Assembly (NCBI GenBank): GCA_903888395.1
Contig: CAISTO010000101.1
Coordinates: 1 to 12,912 of the forward strand
Direction of reading: 5' to 3'
Length of the DNA stretch: 12,912 nucleotides
Origin: an uncultured Bacteroidota bacterium
GTDB lineage: Bacteria > Bacteroidota > Bacteroidia > UKL13-3
Part shown: positions 1-8,667 of the stretch, piece by piece
How the letters are laid out: each line of letters starts with the position of its first letter
Numbering within the stretch: position 1 is the stretch's first letter
Notes under the pieces: model-generated
What the model was told of the DNA's origin: nothing
The model's database searches: none
Seen by the model: the letters and a program-made list of their open reading frames with translations, nothing else
Position numbers and translations under genes: made by a program

Positions 1-25
1 AAATAAGTAAACATTACAACCTTGA

Positions 26-337
26 CCTAATGGTTACCAAATAGAAATATATAAAGGAAGTGATAATCAAACTCAAATTGAAGTTCAATTTGAAAATGAT
101 ACTGTTTGGCTATCTCAGGAACAACTTGTGCGTTTATTTAAAAGAGACCAATCGGTTATTTTCAGACATTTAAGAAATGTATTTAGTGAAGGTGAATTAG
201 AGGAAAAAAGCAATATGCAAAAAATGCATATTGCTAATTCGGATAAAATAATAGTGAAATATAACCTAGATGTAATCGTTTCAGTAGGATATAGAGTTAA
301 TTCAAAGTATAGATATTTTGCAATGCTCTCATTATAA
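26..337 (+). pseudogene. rhuM: RhuM-family protein remnant
   Basis: The open frame from 26 encodes an N-terminal part of the RhuM (virulence-associated, Fic/DOC-neighbour) family. It shows the NQTQIEVQFENDTVWLSQEQ segment, then the DNA-binding-like FKRDQSVIFRHLRNVF stretch and LDVIVSVGYRVNSK. A stop lies just upstream at 23-25 and there is no in-frame ATG. An ATG at 30-32 is in another frame and meets a stop after four codons, so the start is lost or frameshifted. The usual family continuation after VNSK (RGTQFR and onward) is replaced by about nine unrelated residues and TAA at 335-337. About one third of a normal RhuM protein (roughly 330 aa) remains. The GTG at 128 is internal to the homology and is unlikely to be a true start. 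RhuM genes are common passengers of genomic islands; their function is poorly defined. I am fairly sure of the family and confident that this copy is broken. Confidence 0.75.
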
Positions 338-413
338 AATTCTCACTTGTTGCCATTTTTTTTATTTTGTTTATCTGTTTTTATTAAATTTGAAGGACAA
401 CTTATTTCATTCA

Positions 414-442
414 TTGACAAGTTTCGCTGTGCGAATAGTTTG
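414..442 (+). promoter_or_regulatory. possible promoter with internal inverted repeat
   Basis: TTG at 414-416 (within TTGACA) is followed after 19 bases by TAGTTTG at 436-442, close to the Bacteroidota -33/-7 pattern TTG...TAnnTTTG but one base short. The spacer contains a perfect inverted repeat, TTCGC-TGT-GCGAA, at 423-435, a position where a repressor could bind. The metallophosphoesterase ATG lies 29 bases downstream. The assignment rests on pattern only. Confidence 0.3.
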
Positions 443-471
443 TAATATTTGAATGAACTTTAATTACTAAA

Positions 472-1263
472 ATGAAAATACAATATGCCTCTGACTTACA
501 TTTAGAATTTCAAGAAAACAAAAACTTTTTGAAGCTAAATCCTATAAAACCTATTGGAGATATTTTTGTATTGGCTGGTGATATTGTTCCTTTTGGTTTA
601 ATGGATAAACACAATGATTTTTTCAATTATGTATCCGATCATTTTAAAACTACTTATTGGATTCCTGGTAATCATGAATACTATTACTATGATTTAGCCA
701 ATAAATGTGGCACCATTTACGAAAAGATAAAAAGCAATGTTTTTTTAGTAAATAACATGGCTTTTATCCACGAGGAAGTTAAATTAGTTTTCTCTACTTT
801 ATGGTCAAAAATTAGTAGTGAAAACGAATGGAATATTGAACGCAGTGTGAGTGATTTTCATGTAATTAAATATAATAAAAACCGTTTTTCAGTTCCAGTA
901 TTTAATCAATTACATGAAGATAGTTTGGCATTTATTAAATTAGAAATTCATCGTGAAGAGTTAATTTTAACATTGGTAGAAGACCAACATAAAATTTGTA
1001 AAACTGTGGTTGTAACTCATCACGTACCGACTTTTTTAAATTATCCTGAGCAGTATAAGCAAAGTTCCATTAATCAAGCATTCGGTGTTGAGTTATATGA
1101 TTTAATAGAAGCTAGTCATGTAAATGCTTGGATATATGGGCACCATCATGCTAACATTCCTAGTTTTAAAATTGGTAACACTGAAATGTTGACCAACCAA
1201 TTAGGATATGTAAAATATGGAGAGCATGGTTTATATAGTTCAGAAAAGGTATTGTTTTATTAA
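472..1263 (+). CDS. calcineurin-like metallophosphoesterase
   Basis: This is a 263-aa cytoplasmic hydrolase of the calcineurin-like (binuclear metal) phosphoesterase superfamily, with no signal peptide or membrane segment. All family metal-ligand motifs are visible in order: D8-x-H10 (SDLH), G36-D37, G66-N67-H68-E69, a His pair at H183-H184 (VTHH), and G223-H224-H225-H226. These residues normally hold two metal ions and attack a phosphomonoester or phosphodiester. The substrate cannot be read from the sequence; related small proteins act on nucleotides, phosphoproteins or cyclic nucleotides. The ATG at 472 is preceded by an A/T-rich leader without a Shine-Dalgarno site, normal for this phylum. 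The gene stands alone, converges on the helicase-PIN gene and follows the broken RhuM gene. It may be cargo of the island, but nothing shows that it works with the minus-strand unit. The family call is secure; the role is unknown. Confidence 0.9.
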   Translation: MKIQYASDLHLEFQENKNFLKLNPIKPIGDIFVLAGDIVPFGLMDKHNDFFNYVSDHFKTTYWIPGNHEYYYYDLANKCGTIYEKIKSNVFLVNNMAFIHEEVKLVFSTLWSKISSENEWNIERSVSDFHVIKYNKNRFSVPVFNQLHEDSLAFIKLEIHREELILTLVEDQHKICKTVVVTHHVPTFLNYPEQYKQSSINQAFGVELYDLIEASHVNAWIYGHHHANIPSFKIGNTEMLTNQLGYVKYGEHGLYSSEKVLFY

Positions 1264-1443
1264 AATGAAAAAACAATATAGATAGAGCGGAAAAATTGTG
1301 ATGCTTAGAAAGTGGATTGGTGAGGATACCAAACACGGAAAAATTTGATAAAAATAAATCAATAATTCCAATGAGTAATTTAGCATTTAATTTTGAAATT
1401 ACTTTCGTTGTAGAAAACGGAGTGATTACAGCAATTAAATAAC
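1264..1443 (+). other. gap with possible gene debris
   Basis: This 180-base gap lies between two convergent genes. It holds two very short frames that read like coding debris. Positions 1301-1348 encode 15 residues (MLRKWIGEDTKHGKI), and 1371-1442 encode 23 residues that include FEITFVVENGVITAIK and end two bases before the helicase stop. Neither has a convincing ribosome binding site. No terminator hairpin with a T-run is seen. Both may be relics of genes displaced when flanking DNA was acquired. Confidence 0.3.
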
Positions 1444-3705
1444 TTAATATTTCAATTGATTCAAAAATTCTTTCAGCGTAATAGTTGTTATACCCATACC
1501 CTTGGCTTTTATTTGTAATCCATTATCAGAAGTAAGCATGATGGGGTTTTCACTTATGTATTTTAACGCTACTGAAAGAATAAAATTGTCAGGTGATTTT
1601 TTGTTAAAGTCATTTGGAAGCAAATTCAAATCTGCTGTATCCATTTTGATACCACGCTTGTCAATACTTTCGTTTATAAGTCTCAAAGCTTTTTGAACAT
1701 TTCTTTTTTGAACTTCTGTCAATGATATTTTCAAGTAATCCAATTCATCAATTACTTTTGCAGAAAGTACAATACTGTATTTATGGTCAATTTTCGAAAT
1801 AATTTCAGGACAATCAACGAATACATTTGTGTCAATGATGTAAATGTTTTCCTTGCTTTTGATGATTTCCTTCTTAGGCTTTTCAAACTTAGATAGATCG
1901 ATTTTGTCAATAACTTTTAAACCTGTAGAAGCTGTATTTATTTGGCTATTTGTTACTACAGTTTTGTTTTCATCAATAACAGCATAGTTTGAATTGCCAA
2001 CCTTTTCTAAATTGCATTTTGAAATAAACTCTGCAACTTGGCCTTTATATGGCGGAACTATTTTGTAAACATCATCTAGTAAGATTAATGTACAATAACG
2101 TGCTCGACTAGTAGCAACATTGAATCGATTTAACTTAAATGAGAATGCAGGGCTTCCATCTGAAAATGCGAAATAAAAACAAAAATCAATTGTCAAACCT
2201 TGAACGCTATCAACAGTATTGATTAATATTTGATTTTGAAAATCTTTGAACTCAAATAACAGATTATCTCTTAACAACTTTACTCCTTTTTTAGTGGATG
2301 ATAAAATCGCAATTTCAAAATTGGGGTTTACCTGTAACAGAGAATTTATCTGATTATAAAGTAAATCATATAATCCTTTCAGGTTTGTAGATTCGTAATA
2401 GTGCAGAGAACACCCACCTTCTTTGTTATAAAATGATGGGAGACCTGAAAGTATTGAATCTCCTTTCTGAATGGCGGATTTTGATTTTAGGCTGTTTTCA
2501 TAAAATGTATTTGTTTGAAAACAGGCATTTGCTGAAAACCTATAAGTTGTTGTTAATCGAAATTTTGGACAATCAATTGTTGAGGCATAGAAAGTAAAAG
2601 ATTCCTGCATTAAATCAATATCCTGAGAGATATTACTTGGATTTGCTTGGTTCACAATAGGCGGTAATTGAAGAGGGTCGCCTACTAAAATGATTTTCTT
2701 GCCAAGTAGCTTTGCCGCTGCAATAGTGCCTAAAAAGCACTGACTGGCTTCTTCTAAAATAACGTAATCATAGATTGGTGCGGTAATATTTTCTGCAGCT
2801 ACACCTGTCATTTTATAAAATGTAGTTAATAAAATATTGCCCTCAGCTGGAAGAAAATCTTTAGGTATGGGTTTTAATTCCTTTACTTCTTTGGTTTCTT
2901 CTAAAGTCAAATTAGATTTAAAAACTACACCTTTTTTAGCTTCCTTAATTTCAAAATATTTTTTGGCTAGTTCAATTAATGACCTATTAGCCAAAGTTGC
3001 AACTAATACTGATTTCTTCTCTTGGGAAAGCAAAGAAAGCAGTCTGGAAATAAAGAATGTTTTACCAGTACCAGGAGGACCTTGAATTATGATTGTATCT
3101 TGACTGTGTAAATTGGTTTTGTACTTTTCAATTAGTTCTAAAGAATCATCTATATGAACTGGATTAAAATCATTTAAATGATAATTGCCCAATATTACAT
3201 CATCAACCATTTTGGATTTAACTTCATTCTTTGTTATTTGAATTAAGTTAAAATAGTATTTCAATGGAGGATCGGAAATTCCAAAAACTATTTTATCACC
3301 AATAGATAATGAATTTAAAAACTCAATGTCAAAATTACTGAAACCAACATTGTACTTACCATTTAACTCTTGGTAATAAACGCCATAGCAATCAGTATAA
3401 CCTTTTACAAATTTATTTCTATAAGCATTGTAAGTGATACTTTTGAAATCATAACCCAAAATATCAGAAGAAACTGGCTTGGATGCTGTGAGTGGAATTT
3501 TTGTTTTTGGTAGTTTATCCTTATCAAAAGAGAAAACGACTTGATTTCTATTAGTATCAACGTATTCAAAGTTGCCTATAAATAACTCAACCTTGTTAAT
3601 TAAATCAATGCATTTAGAATCGAGATAAGATTTGTAATCATCGATGATTTTTTTAATCTCTTCTTGGTAAAATTTTATCTGAATTTCTTTTGATAGTTTT
3701 TTCAT
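1444..3705 (-). CDS. SF1 (Upf1-like) helicase fused to a PIN nuclease domain
   Basis: This 753-aa protein combines an ATP-driven helicase and a metal-dependent nuclease. Residues about 1-195 include a beta-rich stretch (about 105-160) that may match the 1B barrel of Upf1/IGHMBP2-type enzymes. The helicase core carries Walker A G209-PPGTGK-T216, motif II LEEASQ (E318-E319), motif III G342-DPLQLPP, motif V with D499 and Q502-G503, and motif VI T532-SRAR with likely arginine fingers R534 and R536. A linker leads to a PIN domain (about 620-745) with acidic residues D625 (IDTNVFVD), E654, D706 (SPDNF) and D727 (TSDNG), so the nuclease looks intact. Motif II has Glu where Asp is usual. The start ATG overlaps the stop of the upstream ATPase gene by one base (TAATG), implying coupled translation and probably equal amounts of both proteins. 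The likely role is unwinding and cutting foreign or aberrant RNA/DNA under control of its partner; this is inference. Confidence 0.88.
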   Translation of the reverse strand: MKKLSKEIQIKFYQEEIKKIIDDYKSYLDSKCIDLINKVELFIGNFEYVDTNRNQVVFSFDKDKLPKTKIPLTASKPVSSDILGYDFKSITYNAYRNKFVKGYTDCYGVYYQELNGKYNVGFSNFDIEFLNSLSIGDKIVFGISDPPLKYYFNLIQITKNEVKSKMVDDVILGNYHLNDFNPVHIDDSLELIEKYKTNLHSQDTIIIQGPPGTGKTFFISRLLSLLSQEKKSVLVATLANRSLIELAKKYFEIKEAKKGVVFKSNLTLEETKEVKELKPIPKDFLPAEGNILLTTFYKMTGVAAENITAPIYDYVILEEASQCFLGTIAAAKLLGKKIILVGDPLQLPPIVNQANPSNISQDIDLMQESFTFYASTIDCPKFRLTTTYRFSANACFQTNTFYENSLKSKSAIQKGDSILSGLPSFYNKEGGCSLHYYESTNLKGLYDLLYNQINSLLQVNPNFEIAILSSTKKGVKLLRDNLLFEFKDFQNQILINTVDSVQGLTIDFCFYFAFSDGSPAFSFKLNRFNVATSRARYCTLILLDDVYKIVPPYKGQVAEFISKCNLEKVGNSNYAVIDENKTVVTNSQINTASTGLKVIDKIDLSKFEKPKKEIIKSKENIYIIDTNVFVDCPEIISKIDHKYSIVLSAKVIDELDYLKISLTEVQKRNVQKALRLINESIDKRGIKMDTADLNLLPNDFNKKSPDNFILSVALKYISENPIMLTSDNGLQIKAKGMGITTITLKEFLNQLKY

Positions 3706-6700
3706 TATCCGTAATTATTATATTCATCAAGATCAATAATCTCTTTGTATTGTTTAGCCGCTTTTGCATATTCATTGACAATAAATACAAAATGCCATTT
3801 GCCTTTATCAAAAATATTGTTTAAAGAATTGTAATCATCTAAATTGTAATCGTCTGGCATTCGCAATACACCAAATTTGTTTTGTGGTTTACAGAATTGG
3901 AATAAATCTTCTTGGGAGTTAAAGATGTTAATTTGGCTATTAGTATAAACAGCAATCTTTACATTGTCTTCGATCAGTCTTTCCCAATGAAATAAATCAA
4001 GGTACAATAGACCCTTTTGTGCAGAGCGAACAAGAATCTCATCATTTCCCGCTTTTAAGTAGCGACCTTCATCTGTGATTGGTGAATTACCGTAATCACC
4101 TTTTATAAGCATTAGTGTTTTTATCTTGGCAGTTGTATTTGCATCTAATTGACCTTCTTGATTGTAGTTAATATTTACAATGGACCTAATATAAGTAGCT
4201 TCGTCTTCTGAATAATCGTCCCACAATATTTTTTCATTATCAATAATTTCCTCTTCATTATCAAAGGGGGTGCTGCCATATTCACCTATCAATAATTCAA
4301 TCAATTCTTTCTCATCCCATCGATTAATAACATTCTCAAACCAAGCTTCTGGAATTTTTTCTTCAAGAATGTGCTTATGTAAGTATAATTTAAGCTCTGA
4401 ATTTGTTTTCCAGTTGCCTTTATAAAAGATTTTATCCTCATCTTCCTTAAAATGAAAAGCAATTTCAGTTTTGTAAATTGGCCTAACTTCTGGAAATACC
4501 TTTGAAATTGATGTAACCTCGTGAAACACGATTTTATTAATCTTTTCAATTATCATCTCCTCAACTTCTTCGTAGCTTAAATGGTCAATTTTGAATGCGA
4601 TAAATTTTGCCTTGCTTCCAAAAAAAGATATTATTTCATCTGAAACGGATGGTGCTTTGGGGCTGGTTTTGAAAACCAAATTTACCTCTGACAATTCTTG
4701 AACGCCAAAACATTCAGCAATAGGAGAAAAATCTTCGTGTAGCTTTTGGGTTGGTTCAATTTGAAATTGATCATCCGTTGAAATGAACAATTCATTTATT
4801 GCTTTCCATTCAAGGTTCTGATTAAGTAAAAATAATTTCGCCTTTTCATCATCAGTAGGTTTATAGCCCGAAAGGATTTCCACGATTTGAAGTTGAATAA
4901 TTTCTTCATAGGAAATTTCATTATTACCTCTACATAATAACTCAATACAATGTTCTTTTGAAAGAAACTGCTTTATTCCGATTGCCTCTTCAAATGTTAA
5001 TCCATCTTCAGATACTAGAATATCAGAAAAATCAAATTTTGGAATTTGTGATTTATCAGAAATATATTTAATTAGCTTCTTAGAAAACAAGTTTTGAGGT
5101 TTTTCTCTTGTTTCAACACAAGTTGCGAGATTTTGGTAAGAGTTTATGATAAAATAGATAAAAGTATTTTGAGGAAATCTACGATTGTTCCAAATAGATA
5201 AATCAGTTTTTTGTAAAAGAAAATCGAAATTTTTCTTAGAGGAAATGAAGTCAATAAACTTATCATAATAGGTTACTTCACCCAACAAGAATGGATAATT
5301 AAGTTTAAAGTGATTAATCAAATAGGTAACAGAGGTTATTGGATACTTATAAGTCCAATTTTGTAGTAATTTATTCCTATCAGCAATATATCTCATATCA
5401 CTTTCAATTAGCTGTTTGTAGTCTAGATCAGTTAAATCACTTAAAAGTTGGCTCTCTAATTTACTGATACTAAAATTTGAATTCACACCGAGTTCACCAA
5501 TAAAATATTTCTCAATTTCGTCAGGTAAATAATTTTCATTTAAAAAATGCAATGTGGAATTTATTGCATCATCGTTCTGCAAACTTAACTTAGGTTTGTA
5601 AATGTTAGACAAATGAATTTGATTTGGCAAGTGCCACTCATCATTACTCGTTTGCAATTTGATATGCGATAGACCTTTCTCAAAATCAAAACTTAATCCA
5701 TTTTCCTTTTTGTTTTTGTGCAAGTCAGAAATAGACTTCAATAGCTCAAAATGCTTTTCACGCAATTCATCCTGTGCTGTAATAATGAAATCAATTTTAG
5801 CATTAAAAACATTTTGCTTGTCTGTCAACTCAACACAGCCAATCAAGGCAAAGAAATTTTTCCATTCTGCAACCTGGTTTGTTTTAGGTGCATACTCCTC
5901 TGCAACTTGATTTGCAAGTTTTAAGTTTGGCAGCCACGAAGCAATGAGTTGATTATTATTGTAATGGTCAGAGATAATACAGTCGGTTGATTTTCGGAAA
6001 TTTTTATCAACGCATTTGATATTGAGATTGGTTTTTATTAATACAATTTGGGCATCAGTCAAATTGTTTGCAGGGTCTTTCCAAAACTTGAAAATCTGCT
6101 TTGCAATTTCAAGATGCTTAGCCGCTTCTATAATTGGTAGTTTGGGTAATAGAACTTCAATAACTTTCTGCAAATCAGTAATAGCACCCGCCTGCTTGAA
6201 AATCTTTCTCCATTTTTCCGCTTCTCTTTTCTTATCAATGTATTTATCAGAAATAAATACCTCATCTGGGCTAATATCTTTCACTACAATTTCAATATCA
6301 TTTGTAGAATTAAACTCACTTGACAAGTAAGCCGATGAAATCACTTTCTTTGAAAGTTCGTTTTCAGTTTTCGGTTTGCAGAGAACTACGAAATGCTTAA
6401 AGGAATCTTTAATAGCAATTTCGGGCTCAAATAGACTCCAGTTGTCAAATATGAATTTCCAAAAATTGAGAAGATTTTTTTCATCATTTAAAGAAGCGTT
6501 TATATTTACTTGTTTTGCTATTATATTATTTTTGAAAAATTTAACTGGTTCAAATTCAGTGAGTGAAAGATTGATTTTACTTTCAGTCAATAAGCCTAGA
6601 AGCTCACTGTTTATTTTTTCAGTGGCTAGAAAAGTTACTTCATTTGGAACACTACTAAATAATTCTGATGATTTTAGTAACAGTTTGCTTTCTGATAAAA

Positions 6701-8573
6701 TTATTGATTCTGATTCAAGTAAGCTTTGTAGATCTGTTGATGAATGAAAATGCTGAATGAGCCTAAAGTTGTTTGATGGAATTTTTAACCAATCTTGAAA
6801 CACAGATGTCTTTAAGCTGGTTTTCAATTCTTCAATACCGTAAACAACTCCTTGACAGTATTCTGAAATTAGAGCTTTTATCTTCTCAATACCCTCACCA
6901 ACTTCATTATTAATCAACTTTGCTGAAATACCTGTTAATTCAAAAAAATCTTCTTTCAAGAAATCTGCTAAACCAGTTTCATCAATCAAAATATTAGAAA
7001 GGGCTTCTAAAGAGCCTGCCTTAGTTGGAATAAACTGTTTTGATGTAATGTTTTTATCAAAACCTTCTTTAAAAGCCTTAATAAATTGAATTTTCTCATC
7101 GTCATTTACATCTAATAGTTTATAAAAAATTGGAATAAGATTTAAGACGCTGGATATGTCAATGTCACTTTCAATCAATTCAATAAGCTTATTAGGAAAA
7201 AGCTCTCCTGCCTTCTCAAATAAATAATCATTCCAAGTCAGATCTTGGTGTAAATGTGTACGGGACCCATCGGGTATAAAATTCCCATTTAGTAAAAATC
7301 CGAAGCCTAAATTGACCTTCGTTGGTAAATAAGCATAAATTGTTGCATCATCAACGCTTTGAACTTTATTTTCATTTACTAAAAAACCAAACCCTATTTC
7401 AGTTTTTTCAATACTTTGGTATTTTAGAGGTATCCTTTTATCATTAAGTGCTATTCCTCTATTTAATTCCAAACGAATGCTTTCCTCAACCAAAATATTT
7501 TTTGATTTTAAAATTCTCCATTTGTTGTCAGTATTTGAAATGCTAAATGAATCATCATTTAAAATAAAATCAATCTCCTTAACATTTCTTAAAAAAAGTA
7601 AAATTCTCTCATCTTGAAAATGTTCCAATAAAGTAAACTTATAATTACTTAGCTGCCTTGGCTCCTTAGGTTTTATTACCAAATTGACATTATTGGAAGG
7701 TAGTAATATGTTAAGGAAATCCCTTTCATCAGTATTAATAGGGGTAATTTGCCAAAATAGTTTCCTACCCTCATTACGCCATTTTATTTCATCAAAGCGA
7801 AATGAATATTCACCAGATTTCAAATAAGCAAGATTACAATCCTTAAAAATTGATTTAAAGCCAATACCCTTAAAACCAATTTTCTCGACTTCGCTTCTTT
7901 TATCACCTTCATTAATGTCACATATTGCTACAGCATTATTTACATCAAATTGGCTACCATTATGCTTTATAACCAAATAAGGGTTCTTAATATCAAATGA
8001 CATTTTTACATATCTCTCTTCATTGGGATAGTCATCTGCATTTTGAATTAACTCAAAAATGAAAGTTGCTGGTTGTGTATTGATTTCATTTGAAATAGCT
8101 TCAATTGAACGAGTTAGTTTCCCTTTAACAGATTCTGGTGTATTAATTGAATCTTGTTGAATATTTTCAATTAATTCATTTCCCCTAAATATACTTATAT
8201 CAGCGGCTCTAGATAAATCAGTTTGTAACAAAAAAGGATTTTTATTTTTTAACCTTAGTTGACTTTGAGCTGGGACTGCATAGAATTTATACCATTTACC
8301 TTCTTCCAGAATTATTTTCTTTTTGCCACTGTTAAATAAAATAGTTTTTTTAGACCAAACTTCTAATGGTCTATTGTTGAAATCATCAGGCTCACCTTCA
8401 TTAGTTGGATAATATTTTCTGACTCCTGATACTGACCGAACATCTTTAAAAAAGCCAAAGTCTTTGTCCTCAACACTAGTAAATTTCCCAACGAATTGTA
8501 AACTTTCAGACTCTAAAGTGTTTTTTAGTCTCTGAATGATTTCTTCTTCTTTATTATTATACCAAATTGACAT
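3705..8573 (-). CDS. giant sacsin/Hsp90-like GHKL ATPase protein
   Basis: This is a 1622-aa protein without membrane segments. Residues about 25-120 (GKFTSVEDKDFGFF..., then ILEEGKWYKFYAVPA) could be a small OB-like fold. A sacsin/Hsp90-type GHKL ATPase follows at about 155-455. It has an N box (E174, N178, A179-D180-D181), a G1 box H204-N205-G206, and a glycine-rich lid G233-F-K-G236-I-G238-F. A transducer-like part ends near FIPDGSRTHLHQ and W447. The first G1 residue is His where Hsp90 has Asp; I believe bacterial sacsin-like members often read HNG or HDG here, so this need not mean inactivity. The remaining ~1100 residues are helix-rich and acidic, and I cannot assign them. A compact C-terminal segment (about 1445-1600, with LVRSAQKGLLYLDLFHWERL) may be a separate domain. 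Large proteins of this class sit beside helicases in predicted restriction-like loci, and the TAATG overlap with the helicase-PIN gene supports a joint complex. The upstream AAGAAG at about 15 bases is a weak ribosome site. Confidence 0.85.
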   Translation of the reverse strand: MSIWYNNKEEEIIQRLKNTLESESLQFVGKFTSVEDKDFGFFKDVRSVSGVRKYYPTNEGEPDDFNNRPLEVWSKKTILFNSGKKKIILEEGKWYKFYAVPAQSQLRLKNKNPFLLQTDLSRAADISIFRGNELIENIQQDSINTPESVKGKLTRSIEAISNEINTQPATFIFELIQNADDYPNEERYVKMSFDIKNPYLVIKHNGSQFDVNNAVAICDINEGDKRSEVEKIGFKGIGFKSIFKDCNLAYLKSGEYSFRFDEIKWRNEGRKLFWQITPINTDERDFLNILLPSNNVNLVIKPKEPRQLSNYKFTLLEHFQDERILLFLRNVKEIDFILNDDSFSISNTDNKWRILKSKNILVEESIRLELNRGIALNDKRIPLKYQSIEKTEIGFGFLVNENKVQSVDDATIYAYLPTKVNLGFGFLLNGNFIPDGSRTHLHQDLTWNDYLFEKAGELFPNKLIELIESDIDISSVLNLIPIFYKLLDVNDDEKIQFIKAFKEGFDKNITSKQFIPTKAGSLEALSNILIDETGLADFLKEDFFELTGISAKLINNEVGEGIEKIKALISEYCQGVVYGIEELKTSLKTSVFQDWLKIPSNNFRLIQHFHSSTDLQSLLESESIILSESKLLLKSSELFSSVPNEVTFLATEKINSELLGLLTESKINLSLTEFEPVKFFKNNIIAKQVNINASLNDEKNLLNFWKFIFDNWSLFEPEIAIKDSFKHFVVLCKPKTENELSKKVISSAYLSSEFNSTNDIEIVVKDISPDEVFISDKYIDKKREAEKWRKIFKQAGAITDLQKVIEVLLPKLPIIEAAKHLEIAKQIFKFWKDPANNLTDAQIVLIKTNLNIKCVDKNFRKSTDCIISDHYNNNQLIASWLPNLKLANQVAEEYAPKTNQVAEWKNFFALIGCVELTDKQNVFNAKIDFIITAQDELREKHFELLKSISDLHKNKKENGLSFDFEKGLSHIKLQTSNDEWHLPNQIHLSNIYKPKLSLQNDDAINSTLHFLNENYLPDEIEKYFIGELGVNSNFSISKLESQLLSDLTDLDYKQLIESDMRYIADRNKLLQNWTYKYPITSVTYLINHFKLNYPFLLGEVTYYDKFIDFISSKKNFDFLLQKTDLSIWNNRRFPQNTFIYFIINSYQNLATCVETREKPQNLFSKKLIKYISDKSQIPKFDFSDILVSEDGLTFEEAIGIKQFLSKEHCIELLCRGNNEISYEEIIQLQIVEILSGYKPTDDEKAKLFLLNQNLEWKAINELFISTDDQFQIEPTQKLHEDFSPIAECFGVQELSEVNLVFKTSPKAPSVSDEIISFFGSKAKFIAFKIDHLSYEEVEEMIIEKINKIVFHEVTSISKVFPEVRPIYKTEIAFHFKEDEDKIFYKGNWKTNSELKLYLHKHILEEKIPEAWFENVINRWDEKELIELLIGEYGSTPFDNEEEIIDNEKILWDDYSEDEATYIRSIVNINYNQEGQLDANTTAKIKTLMLIKGDYGNSPITDEGRYLKAGNDEILVRSAQKGLLYLDLFHWERLIEDNVKIAVYTNSQINIFNSQEDLFQFCKPQNKFGVLRMPDDYNLDDYNSLNNIFDKGKWHFVFIVNEYAKAAKQYKEIIDLDEYNNYG

Positions 8574-8667
8574 AGTTATATTATTTTCTTCTTAACAATT
8601 GAATAAGAATTTTGGAAGTGGGTTTGAATTTTGGATGGTGTAGTCTGTCATTTTTACAAATTCTTTT

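Noticed and set aside
4301..6747. Several 80-120 codon frames inside the giant ATPase gene (both strands)
   Set aside because: They are out-of-frame shadows of a long well-supported coding region, with no start signals or recognisable motifs.
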